From NCBI GenBank assembly GCA_964579725.1, contig CAZOHG010000031.1:1-41481 (forward strand): a stretch of DNA of 41,481 nt, written 5' to 3'. A model generated the notes under the pieces. The model saw nothing but the letters and a program-made list of their open reading frames with translations, did no database searches and was not told where the DNA came from. The position numbers and the translations under genes were made by a program. Positions 34,325 to 41,481 of the stretch are shown piece after piece; within the stretch, counting starts at the first letter, position 1, and the number at the start of each line of letters is the position of its first letter. Source of the DNA: CAZOHG01 sp964579725. Its GTDB lineage: Bacteria > Zhuqueibacterota > JdFR-76 > BMS3Abin05.

Positions 34325-35115
34325 TACAGCAGTTTTTCCTCTTCCGGTTTGCGGGTGTAAATGATTTCCCGATTGACCTTAATGGGGCCCTCGGCCTTGC
34401 CTTCAATAAATTGGCGCACGACGGGGTCTTCGGTCTTTTTTAATTCTTCGGGCGTTCCGTTGAACAAAACCACGCCGCGTTGAATCATCGCCACGCGGTC
34501 GGCGATTTTATACACGCTGCTCATGTCGTGGGTTACGACAATGGACGTGATGCCCAGATTTTTGTTAAATCCCAAAATCACGTTGTCAATGACGTCCGCC
34601 ATGATGGGGTCCAGCCCTGTGGTCGGCTCATCGTAAAGTACAATATCCGGCTCCATCATGAGGGCACGTGCCAGCCCCACGCGCTTGCGCATGCCACCGG
34701 AAAGTTCCGCCGGTTTCAGGGGTTCCACACCGGGCAATCCTACCATTCGAAGCTTTTCCCCCACGCGGCGCCGAATTTCCGAATAGGGCAAATCGGAGTG
34801 CTCAATCAGCGGCAAAGCCATATTTTCCTCAACGGACATGGAATCAAATAAGGCGGCATTCTGAAACAGCATCCCGAATTTGCGCCGCACCTCGTAAATT
34901 TCCTTTTGCCCCATTGCGGTAACTTCTTTGCCTTCCACAAAAATTTTTCCGGCGTCCGGTTTAAGGAGGCCAAGAATGAGTTTTAGCAGCACGCTTTTTC
35001 CACACCCGGAGCGCCCGATGACCACGGTCACCTTGCCGCGTTCGATATTCAGGTTCACATCCCGTAGAACCGGCTTGGAATCGAAACTTTTTTTCAGATG
35101 AACAATCTCAATCAT
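34324..35115 (-). CDS. mlaF: Phospholipid-transport ABC ATPase MlaF
   Basis: The ATP-binding subunit of the Mla/MCE lipid transporter that works with the MlaE permease at the inner membrane. 263 residues from the ATG at 35115. Walker A GRSGCGKS (34-41), Q-loop in LFQNAALFDSMSVEENMA (typical of MlaF), signature LSGGMRKR, Walker B VLYDEPTTGLDP, H-loop VTHD. No ribosome site is visible, consistent with coupling to the 66-residue frame whose end overlaps it by 8 bases. Separated from mlaE by about 1 kb of unrelated sequence, and no mlaD is seen nearby. Confidence 0.93.
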   Translation of the reverse strand: MIEIVHLKKSFDSKPVLRDVNLNIERGKVTVVIGRSGCGKSVLLKLILGLLKPDAGKIFVEGKEVTAMGQKEIYEVRRKFGMLFQNAALFDSMSVEENMALPLIEHSDLPYSEIRRRVGEKLRMVGLPGVEPLKPAELSGGMRKRVGLARALMMEPDIVLYDEPTTGLDPIMADVIDNVILGFNKNLGITSIVVTHDMSSVYKIADRVAMIQRGVVLFNGTPEELKKTEDPVVRQFIEGKAEGPIKVNREIIYTRKPEEEKLL

Positions 35116-35308
35116 AAAACAAACCAACTTCAGTTATTGAACAAACACAACTTACAAATCGAACGCCCGCCGGTCTTTCCGCCGGGGCGATTTTGATCCT
35201 GACGCTGCGTTGCTCAGAACCAATCACCATAAACCGCGGCTTTGCTTTTTGAGCGTAAGCCCCGGTCACCTCCAGTCCAGAATAGGTACAGGAGCCGTTC
35301 TTTTTCAC
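35108..35308 (-). CDS. Hypothetical 66-residue frame between foreign-looking gene and mlaF
   Basis: The ATG overlaps the upstream stop (ATGA) and its end overlaps the mlaF start by 8 bases, as coupled genes do. The translation is basic, has four cysteines and matches nothing I recognise. A GC-rich hairpin (CGCC...CCGG...CCGG...GGCG, 35164-35189) lies within it, which fits non-coding DNA equally well. It may be a bridge that keeps mlaF translation coupled after an insertion. Confidence 0.3.
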   Translation of the reverse strand: MKKNGSCTYSGLEVTGAYAQKAKPRFMVIGSEQRSVRIKIAPAERPAGVRFVSCVCSITEVGLFYD

Positions 35309-36108
35309 AGCTGAGTCATGGCCACCGCTTCTAATAAAGCGCTTCCAAATGGTACTATCTTAAAAGAATACATTTTTGAAATCTTACTCTTACCTATCGC
35401 CTTATCGCGATATTCACAGGCTACCGCCCCGAAATCTTCCAAAATTTGCACGACCATATTTTCTATTGAATTTTGTAAAAATTCGTTCGCGTATGGATTT
35501 TCTGGAGAAAGCCAAGACAAGCCCGTTTTCTTAATCAACACATCGGCGAATTGGCCTATGGGCACTTCTACGCCCAATTCCAAAGAAAGTAATTCGTTAA
35601 GCACATCGTAATTGAAGAACTGCGGTAGATGATCACCCATTCCTGAAACTGGGTAGGCCAATAGCCAATTTACCCTGTACCACCATATGGCTAATAAAAA
35701 CGAAACTTGTTGCAATGGGTCTGCGTCTAAAAATATCTTTCCGTCTTTTGTTAATCGCCAGCGCCGTCCGGGTGCAATATGCAACAATCCGCCCACTTCA
35801 GCTAAAACATGTAGAAAAAAAAGAGGCCAGATGTCCGCTTCACTGCGAAGTCGATATACATGCTTCCCGATTGTAACATCTAAGGTCGGGGGATTGACAA
35901 ACTCCGCCGCTACTTCCCGCACCATTTTTAACGGCATATTCCCTGTGCTTTGTGTACCAATCACTTTATGAGTATTGACAAATCTAAGCAATGTCAGCAT
36001 ATCGCGAAGCAAAGGCAATTCTTGGGCAATACGAACCATTTCATCGGTACGATTGTATTCCCACCACATCAAGAGTTTTTGTCTTAGTTGTTTAGTTATT
36101 GCGTCCAA
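35305..36108 (-). CDS. Hypothetical protein inserted between mlaE and mlaF
   Basis: A 267-residue soluble, Leu/Trp-rich protein without signal or membrane segment. A central segment (GRRWRLTKDGKIFLDADP) has the look of a winged-helix hairpin followed by a long helical region; no family can be named. The only in-frame start before family-like sequence is a TTG at 36108 without ribosome site; an ATG at 36069 is the alternative. Its DNA is visibly richer in A/T at third positions than the mla genes on both sides. The 7-mer AACGCCC occurs on both flanks (35162 and 36151). I infer a horizontally acquired cargo gene. Confidence 0.6.
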   Translation of the reverse strand: MDAITKQLRQKLLMWWEYNRTDEMVRIAQELPLLRDMLTLLRFVNTHKVIGTQSTGNMPLKMVREVAAEFVNPPTLDVTIGKHVYRLRSEADIWPLFFLHVLAEVGGLLHIAPGRRWRLTKDGKIFLDADPLQQVSFLLAIWWYRVNWLLAYPVSGMGDHLPQFFNYDVLNELLSLELGVEVPIGQFADVLIKKTGLSWLSPENPYANEFLQNSIENMVVQILEDFGAVACEYRDKAIGKSKISKMYSFKIVPFGSALLEAVAMTQL

Positions 36109-36180
36109 ATTGCCAATTTTACCCGGTTAGTGTTTGAGTAATTGATGTGTAACGCCCAATAGTTTTTTCTCTAAAATCTT

Positions 36181-36963
36181 TTAAAACAAAAACATGGCCA
36201 AAATGTAATCATTCATTAAAATCAGAGCCGAGGAAACGACAAATGCTTTAATGGTGGCGCGTCCCACGCCTTCAGCGCCGCCCGTGGTTTGAAAGCCAAT
36301 GTAGCAGCCCGCAATGGCCGTCGTAGCACCAAACACCAATGCTTTCACCAAACCGCTCATTAAATCGTAAAGGACAAAATATTCCTTTACGCCGTTGAAA
36401 AAAACTTCTGTTGAAATGTGTAGCAGGAGATTGCTAACCATGAAAGCACCGATCAGGGCAATAAAATCCGAAAAAATGACCAAAATCGGCATCATGGTCG
36501 TTGCCGCCACAATGCGAGGCATGGAAAGAAATCGAATGGGATCGATGGCCAAGGTTTCCAGAGCATCGATTTGTTCCGTCACTTTCATCGAGCCCAATTC
36601 CGCCGCAATGGACGCCCCCACGCGTCCGGCCAGAACCAAAGCGGTTAGCACCGGACCCAATTCAATGAAAATTGCCTTGGCCGTCGCCGGCCCTACAAAC
36701 GAAAGCGGTAAAAATCCCTTGAACTGGTACGCTGCTTGCCAGGCGGAAACAGCGCCCGTAAAAATCCCAACCGTAATGACCAGCGGAAGCGACCGAACCC
36801 CAATGTGCAACATTTGTTCGACCACCAGGCGTCGATCTTTGTAAATAAAACGCAAAGCTCGTAAAGATTTAAAAAAGAGAATAAAGGCAGAACCAGATTC
36901 GTAAATGAATTGAAGAGTTTTGCGCCCCACAAAGCGCAAAAAATAGAGTAAAAGGTAGTGCAT
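36181..36963 (-). CDS. mlaE: Phospholipid-transport permease MlaE
   Basis: The inner-membrane permease of the MCE/Mla transporter. 260 residues, five or six hydrophobic segments, and the family block ELGPVLTALVLAGRVGASIAAELGSM followed by VTEQIDALETLAIDP. ATG start, weak ribosome site. Probably first gene of the long minus-strand run; a minus-strand promoter in 36964-37094 is not obvious. Confidence 0.93.
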   Translation of the reverse strand: MHYLLLYFLRFVGRKTLQFIYESGSAFILFFKSLRALRFIYKDRRLVVEQMLHIGVRSLPLVITVGIFTGAVSAWQAAYQFKGFLPLSFVGPATAKAIFIELGPVLTALVLAGRVGASIAAELGSMKVTEQIDALETLAIDPIRFLSMPRIVAATTMMPILVIFSDFIALIGAFMVSNLLLHISTEVFFNGVKEYFVLYDLMSGLVKALVFGATTAIAGCYIGFQTTGGAEGVGRATIKAFVVSSALILMNDYILAMFLF

Positions 36964-36982
36964 TCTAATTTTCCGAATTCAC

Positions 36983-37011
36983 TTGATTTTGGATCCAAAA
37001 AATTCTATACT
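36983..37011 (+). promoter_or_regulatory. Candidate promoter of the small secreted-protein gene
   Basis: TTGATT (36983-36988), 17-base spacer, TATACT (37006-37011): four and five of six consensus bases. Predicted start near 37018, leader about 75 bases. Confidence 0.6.
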
Positions 37012-37094
37012 TAATCTTAGTACCACACATCGATGCAACAATGGAATAACTAAAATAATCACAGGATGTTTGAATAAAAACATAATACATCTGA

Positions 37095-37499
37095 ATGAAA
37101 AATACAACTAAAAAAGCGAAAGACTGTTTCACCAAAAGAGGGAAAAATCGATTTTGGGGGCAATTGACGCTGTTTGTTTTTCTTTTGCTTTCTCTCGAAA
37201 CGGCCTGCGAGAAAAAACCGGCTCCTCAAAAACCCGCGCCCTTTTCGATGAATCGTCTCGCTCAACTTTACGTTAAGGTTCGGCTCATTGAAACCGCTTC
37301 CGGTAATCAGGTAACCAAACGCGACACGCTGCAAACTGTTCTGGAGAAAAATCATTTTTCAACGGATTCCGTGCAAGCCATTTTGGCCTATTTTAAAGCC
37401 AACCCGAATGCCTGGGTTTCTTTTTACAAAAGAGTTGAAAGGCTCGCCAGACCGAAACCTTCCGAATCGGTGCACAAAAAAAATCCCGTCTCCAAATAG
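37095..37499 (+). CDS. Small secreted or lipid-modified hypothetical protein
   Basis: 134 residues. After a basic N-terminus, a hydrophobic stretch (about 24-36) ends in ETACEK, a possible but imperfect lipobox (Cys38), followed by a Pro/Lys-rich linker and a helical C-terminal domain. The pattern of a DUF4296-like lipoprotein (RDTLQTVLEKNHFS) is faintly recognisable but unproven. It has a good upstream promoter and a downstream hairpin whose loop contains the stop. No ribosome site seen. Confidence 0.6.
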   Translation: MKNTTKKAKDCFTKRGKNRFWGQLTLFVFLLLSLETACEKKPAPQKPAPFSMNRLAQLYVKVRLIETASGNQVTKRDTLQTVLEKNHFSTDSVQAILAYFKANPNAWVSFYKRVERLARPKPSESVHKKNPVSK

Positions 37500-37510
37500 G
37501 GCGGGATTTT
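37480..37510. terminator. Bidirectional terminator between convergent genes
   Basis: Arms AAAATCCCG (37480-37488) and CGGGATTTT (37502-37510), loop of 13. Five T follow on the plus strand and eight on the minus strand. It serves both the small secreted-protein gene and resC. Confidence 0.8.
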
Positions 37511-37541
37511 TCAAGAAATCATGGTCCGGATTTTCCATTCG

Positions 37542-38360
37542 CTAAATGTAAGCGTGCATGCCACCTACCACCAAATTCCCGAAAAAGGAAGCCAAGGCCA
37601 TTAAGAAACCAATAATGGACATCCAGGCTGCCTTACTGCCGCGCCATCCGCGTTGGTACCGGGCGTGCAGGTAAACCGTGTAAAAAAGCCAAATGATTAA
37701 GGCGCCGGTTTCTTTTGGGTCCCAGCTCCAGAAATTTCCCCAGGCATTGTACGCCCAAATGGCTCCGGCAAAAAGAGCTCCCACGGTAAACAGCGGGTAG
37801 CCAATACTAATGGCTTTGTAATTAATATCATCCAACAACTCCAAACTTGGAAGCGCCCGAACATTACTTTTATCCCCCAATTTTTTACGCAGCAAGTACA
37901 TAATGCTCACCCCAAACGCCACGGCAAAAGCCCCTTCGGCCAAAACCGCCATGGAAACGTGGATTTCAAACCAGTAGCTTCGCAAAGCCGGCATGAGCTG
38001 TTTTGAAATCTCTTTGGGCATCAGAGACGCCGAGGCCATGAGCATGACGGGAATGGGCGAGATAAACGAGCCCAGAATCGGCTTCTTGTACCGCCACAAA
38101 AATACCAGAAAAAGCAAAACCGACATCCACGCCATGGAGGACATGTATTCGTACATATTGGAAAACGGGGAATGGCCAGCCTGTACCCAGCGAATAATAA
38201 GCGCTACCGTGTGAAAACCAAATCCCGCAGCCATGGAGCCAATGGATACAAAAGTCACCGGCTTGGATTTGAAGGCCAAATAAAGGGTAAATCCCAAAAA
38301 GCCAATCATGTACAAAACAAAAGCAATCCAAAAATAGACGACATCACCTGGCTGTTGCAT
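37542..38360 (-). CDS. resC: System II cytochrome c synthetase subunit ResC/CcsA
   Basis: Delivers heme through the membrane and, with ResB, attaches it to CXXCH motifs of exported apocytochromes. 272 residues, about eight membrane segments. The heme-binding WWD-type motif WGNFWSWDPKET (207-218) and conserved His residues (His134, His269) are present. Some databases call this protein CcsB. The ATG lies 44 bp after resB. It is the partner the multiheme cytochromes of this window require. Confidence 0.94.
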   Translation of the reverse strand: MQQPGDVVYFWIAFVLYMIGFLGFTLYLAFKSKPVTFVSIGSMAAGFGFHTVALIIRWVQAGHSPFSNMYEYMSSMAWMSVLLFLVFLWRYKKPILGSFISPIPVMLMASASLMPKEISKQLMPALRSYWFEIHVSMAVLAEGAFAVAFGVSIMYLLRKKLGDKSNVRALPSLELLDDINYKAISIGYPLFTVGALFAGAIWAYNAWGNFWSWDPKETGALIIWLFYTVYLHARYQRGWRGSKAAWMSIIGFLMALASFFGNLVVGGMHAYI

Positions 38361-38404
38361 TTTTCTTCTCCCAAATCAACCTGTTTTTAGTCCCGATCTT
38401 TTCA

Positions 38405-39793
38405 TCAGGATTTTAATTCCGAAAAAAGCTTCCCCATCTCCTTTGTAAATTGCCGTTTTCCTTTGGTCGTGGCTCCCCCGATGTAAACGGTCACATTCTT
38501 GTTCCCATCCGGTTCCAGCAAAATCCAGATGCGCTTGTGGTACATATAAAAGGACAGTAAAATGCCCAGAGTCATCATGGCAATCCCCAAAAGAATCCAG
38601 ATGGCACCCGGGTTTGTGGTAATTTCAAGTCCCGTCATGTACGCTGGATGAAAGGACCGCAATGCGACATTGAGAGGGGCATCTTTCTTTTTATGTAAAT
38701 CCGGAAAATACAAAAACGACCACTGGCTGTAGAGCAGAGAATCGCCCCTGTAAACAGCCACTTCCACTGCCGGATTACGCGGTTGCGGAGAAGCGGAAAA
38801 GACCCGATTGTTCTCCATTCGGAAATCGGCTGCGTAGTCCGTCACTTTTATGGAATACGGAGAATTCGGCACGCTCACTTTTTTGCGAAAAGGGACATCT
38901 AGAAGAATATCGTGCGCGGGATTATTTTTCAAGGTAACCCCTATTTGGGCGTCCGTAATCGCCCGGGCGTTCATGGTGTAGGAACTCTGGTAGAAATTGA
39001 ACCCTTTGTAACGGAGCGGGTGATTCACCTGTACTTTACGCGTAAAGCGGTCTTTTCCGTTTTCCACTACGGTGAGCAGGGCGATGTAGTCTTGAATTGC
39101 TCCCCTCTGGTCGGTAATCACCTTAAAATCGTCCACACGAATTTGAAAGGGCGCTTTGGGTGGTTGAATCACATCGCCTGCACCGCCCCACCGATACACC
39201 GAGTACCCGAATTTAGAGGTAATCACTCCGCCGATGAGTAAAATAAGAAGACCGAGGTGAATAAACACATAGCCGAATCGGGACAGCCCCCCGCGCGTGG
39301 CAAAAACGGCCACATGACCATTTTGCCGAGATGTGTAAAACTTAAAAAATCGCTTTTTTAATACCTGTTCAGCGCTGGAAAGAATTTCATCAGCGGGTTT
39401 TTTAACGTGAAAATTGTCCCGAATGGACACCAGACGAAAATCTTCGGGATTGTGGCGAAAACTTTTTGAAAACGCCTGGTGAATGTAATACTTGAACCGG
39501 GTAAAAGTACACACCACAATATTAATCGCCAACAAAATAAGGAAAAATTGGTAAATGGCCGAATGGAAGGGATTAAATACACCAATGGCTTTTAGAAATT
39601 GAAAAAGATTTTCCCCGAATTTTTGGGCGTAATACACATCCCAATTCTGGAAACGGGTGTTCAGCACCTCACCCAGAACAAGGGCAATGAGGGACAGCAC
39701 TCCCAAAATAATTAAAATAATGATGGCTAATTTAAAAGATTTGAGTAATTCCCACAGCCAAATCCCCCAATTGCGTTCTTTTTTCTTCGCCAT
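38405..39793 (-). CDS. resB: System II cytochrome c biogenesis protein ResB/Ccs1
   Basis: A 462-residue membrane protein: helices at about 18-42, 80-98, 170-190 and 395-415, with a large extracytoplasmic domain between the third and fourth. The FGYVFIHLGLLILLIGG segment and HPLRYKGFNFYQSSY are typical of ResB. It holds apocytochrome for heme ligation together with ResC. First gene of the resB-resC operon with a good promoter. Confidence 0.94.
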   Translation of the reverse strand: MAKKKERNWGIWLWELLKSFKLAIIILIILGVLSLIALVLGEVLNTRFQNWDVYYAQKFGENLFQFLKAIGVFNPFHSAIYQFFLILLAINIVVCTFTRFKYYIHQAFSKSFRHNPEDFRLVSIRDNFHVKKPADEILSSAEQVLKKRFFKFYTSRQNGHVAVFATRGGLSRFGYVFIHLGLLILLIGGVITSKFGYSVYRWGGAGDVIQPPKAPFQIRVDDFKVITDQRGAIQDYIALLTVVENGKDRFTRKVQVNHPLRYKGFNFYQSSYTMNARAITDAQIGVTLKNNPAHDILLDVPFRKKVSVPNSPYSIKVTDYAADFRMENNRVFSASPQPRNPAVEVAVYRGDSLLYSQWSFLYFPDLHKKKDAPLNVALRSFHPAYMTGLEITTNPGAIWILLGIAMMTLGILLSFYMYHKRIWILLEPDGNKNVTVYIGGATTKGKRQFTKEMGKLFSELKS

Positions 39794-39848
39794 ATTTTTT
39801 CACTTCTCTATTGCTGAAGAGACTCAAGAATCTCATGCTTTTGACATC

Positions 39849-39895
39849 TACTTCCCGCTGGAAGTAAATATAATCCAGGTGCAAATAAATCTCAA
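39849..39895 (-). promoter_or_regulatory. resB-resC promoter with overlapping dyad
   Basis: On the minus strand TTGAGA (complement of 39890-39895), 17 bases, TATATT (complement of 39867-39872): both 5/6. Immediately downstream, covering the predicted start, is the dyad TACTTCC-CGCT-GGAAGTA (39849-39866), placed as a repressor operator would be. Confidence 0.65.
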
Positions 39896-40151
39896 GTATT
39901 TTTATTTTTCCACTCCTATTTTTTCCGGTTGCCTTTATTTTTTAAGCAATTAAAAGTTTTTGAGTACCCGAAAAGAATCCGAAAAGAACCATTTTCTTGC
40001 TTCGTCAACTCTTGTAAATGAAACAGTCCCTTTTTAAAATCCTCAATGGGAAAAGCCTTTTTGCTATTTGGGGATTTCTCTATTGATCTGACAACGAAAA
40101 TTTCTCGATCTCGGCCCAGTACAATCTGTTTGTTTTCACTTCGTGCGAAAA
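39896..40151. other. Non-coding spacer upstream of resB
   Basis: A/T-rich with no supported reading frame. Between the resB promoter and the terminator of the beta-propeller gene nothing else was recognised. Confidence 0.5.
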
Positions 40152-40186
40152 AAAATGCTTCTCCCGTTGGTCGAGAGAAGCATTTT
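40151..40186 (-). terminator. Terminator of the beta-propeller surface protein gene
   Basis: Arms AAAATGCTTCTC (40152-40163) and GAGAAGCATTTT (40175-40186), 12 bp, followed on the minus strand by a run of eight T. About 30 bp after the stop codon. Confidence 0.85.
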
Positions 40187-40215
40187 CAAGAAAAAATATC
40201 AAAAAGTAGTTTGAA

Positions 40216-41481
40216 TTATTTCAGAAGGAAGGCTTTACGGACCTGTGAAAATGTTCCGGCCTGCATTTGAATAAAGTAAATACCCGAACTCAATGCTCCC
40301 GCTTGCCATTTCAACTGATGGCTGCCGGCCGATTGAACGGCATCCAACAATTGGGCAACCTTTTGCCCGGCTGCATTGTACACGACAATTTTAACGCGCG
40401 TGCGTTGCCCAAGGCTAAACCGAATGTTCGTTTCGGGGTTGAAGGGATTGGGATAATTCTGCTTTAAGTGAAATCCATTTACCGTTATTTTTTGCCCTGT
40501 GTCAATGCCTGTGGCCGGCCCTTTGCGAAAGATCATCAACCCCTCGTACGTGGCATAAATTAAATCGTTGCAAGCCGTAAGCTTATTTAGCCGATAATTT
40601 TTATTGTCATAATAACCATCCATTGTAAAGGTCGATTCGGAAAGGTGGTAAAGACGCAACCCCTGCCCGGGATTGGCCGCGTAAATATCGCCGCCAATTA
40701 AGGTCACATCGGAAAGATAATCCGAATTACCGGCGATTAGAACCGGATTGGCTGGATCGCTGATATCAACGGCAAGCAAACCGTTTTGGGTGGCCAAATA
40801 GGCTTTTTGATCCGCCACGGCTACCCCGTTAACGCCGTAATAATTAGCGGGCAATGTGTAAAAGCCAAGCAAATTCAAAGAAGCCGGATTGCTGCGATCA
40901 AAAATCAACAGGCCCTTGGTAGTGCCCACATAAAAATTCGTTCCGCTAAGCAAGTAACTATTCGGGTAGCCGTAATCCCAGGGATTAACGCCCCACTTTC
41001 CCACCAAAAGCGGATTTTCGTGATCGGATATATCGTAAATACGGATCGTATCCATATTAGCCGTTTCGGCATACATATAATTACCATCCGCGGCAATAAT
41101 GTTTTTCGGTTCTGCCTGGAAAGCAAGAAAGCGAGCTTCCTGCGGATTCCCGGGATCCGCAATGTTAATTACATGAATGCCCCGAGCCGAATCGGGAGCC
41201 GGGACACTTTGCTCAATATAGGCATATCCGTTACTAACAGCGACGGAGGTCTTCCCGGAATAATAAGGTTTTAAATACAAATAACCGCGTTCATGCAGGC
41301 AGGCAGGGTCGCTCACATCGATAATCGAAAAACCGGCCATACCCGCGGGGCCCATATTGTAAGTAAAATAAGCCAAATTATTTGAGACCTGCACATCGTT
41401 CGCATCCATATTGGTTTCATAAACGCTCAGTAAATCCGGATTTTCCAAATCGTTTGTTTGAATGACACGTAAACCGTTACC
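40216..41481 (-). CDS. Surface beta-propeller protein with LVIVD-type repeats and sorting domain (partial)
   Basis: The frame stays open through the right edge of the window, so the N-terminus is missing; at least 421 residues are visible. About six or seven repeats of 40-45 residues with the pattern 'GLxVIDISDPxNPxLxG' or close variants show an LVIVD-type beta-propeller. The last 85 residues (FHLKQNYPNPFNPETNIRF onward) form the same FlgD-like/type IX-style sorting domain as in the 9-heme cytochrome. Probably exported and held at the cell surface; ligand unknown. Followed by a strong terminator. Confidence 0.9.
   Translation of the reverse strand, partial: GNGLRVIQTNDLENPDLLSVYETNMDANDVQVSNNLAYFTYNMGPAGMAGFSIIDVSDPACLHERGYLYLKPYYSGKTSVAVSNGYAYIEQSVPAPDSARGIHVINIADPGNPQEARFLAFQAEPKNIIAADGNYMYAETANMDTIRIYDISDHENPLLVGKWGVNPWDYGYPNSYLLSGTNFYVGTTKGLLIFDRSNPASLNLLGFYTLPANYYGVNGVAVADQKAYLATQNGLLAVDISDPANPVLIAGNSDYLSDVTLIGGDIYAANPGQGLRLYHLSESTFTMDGYYDNKNYRLNKLTACNDLIYATYEGLMIFRKGPATGIDTGQKITVNGFHLKQNYPNPFNPETNIRFSLGQRTRVKIVVYNAAGQKVAQLLDAVQSAGSHQLKWQAGALSSGIYFIQMQAGTFSQVRKAFLLK

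Noticed and set aside
35164..36157. Integron-type attC sites around the inserted gene
   Set aside because: Only a 7-base repeat and a hairpin are present; the GTTRRRY/RYYYAAC core boxes do not match.

Overview
The window looks like chromosomal DNA of a Gram-negative, anaerobic or facultative bacterium of the FCB superphylum, most like Calditrichota/KSB1-type lineages. This is an inference. It rests on two proteins with a YPNPFNP-type C-terminal sorting/FlgD-like domain, an Mla outer-membrane lipid system, cytochrome c maturation by system II (ResB/ResC), and a dense cluster of multiheme c-type cytochromes. No rRNA, convincing tRNA, CRISPR array or insertion sequence is visible. Almost all genes lie on the minus strand.

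Left part (1-14.9 kb): a membrane protein with an embedded spermidine-synthase-like domain stands alone on the plus strand. Facing it is a minus-strand operon mltG - pcrA - giant TPR protein. Next come ggt - NUDIX, a Cys-rich hypothetical protein and a membrane-anchored M14 metallopeptidase with its own likely promoter.

Centre (15.2-22.8 kb): a minus-strand operon is the most interesting part. Its order is small TPR protein, 11-heme lipoprotein cytochrome (interrupted by an in-frame TGA), double-rhodanese lipoprotein, 9-heme cytochrome with a surface-sorting domain, outer-membrane beta-barrel, 12-heme cytochrome, 7-heme lipoprotein cytochrome, then a strong terminator. It predicts 39 covalent hemes, a barrel and a rhodanese. 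I read it as a candidate porin-cytochrome conduit for extracellular electron transfer or sulfur-compound respiration, with no textbook equivalent I recognise. Stable hairpins flank the 9-heme cistron, and a sigma54-like promoter with upstream palindromes lies in front of the operon.

Plus-strand trio (23.1-26.8 kb): a GT4 glycosyltransferase, a GT2 (WaaE-like) glycosyltransferase and a CrtI/CrtISO-like FAD oxidoreductase, with a good -35 element upstream.

Right part (27-41.5 kb): a cold-shock protein with a clear promoter and terminator is followed by a long minus-strand housekeeping run: mlaE - [two foreign-looking ORFs] - mlaF - radA - tgt - yajC - fmt - rsmB - PASTA protein - dolichol-kinase-like protein. 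Beyond lie a small secreted protein and the resB-resC operon, which supplies the heme-attachment machinery the cytochromes need. The window ends inside a surface beta-propeller protein with LVIVD-type repeats whose N-terminus lies outside.
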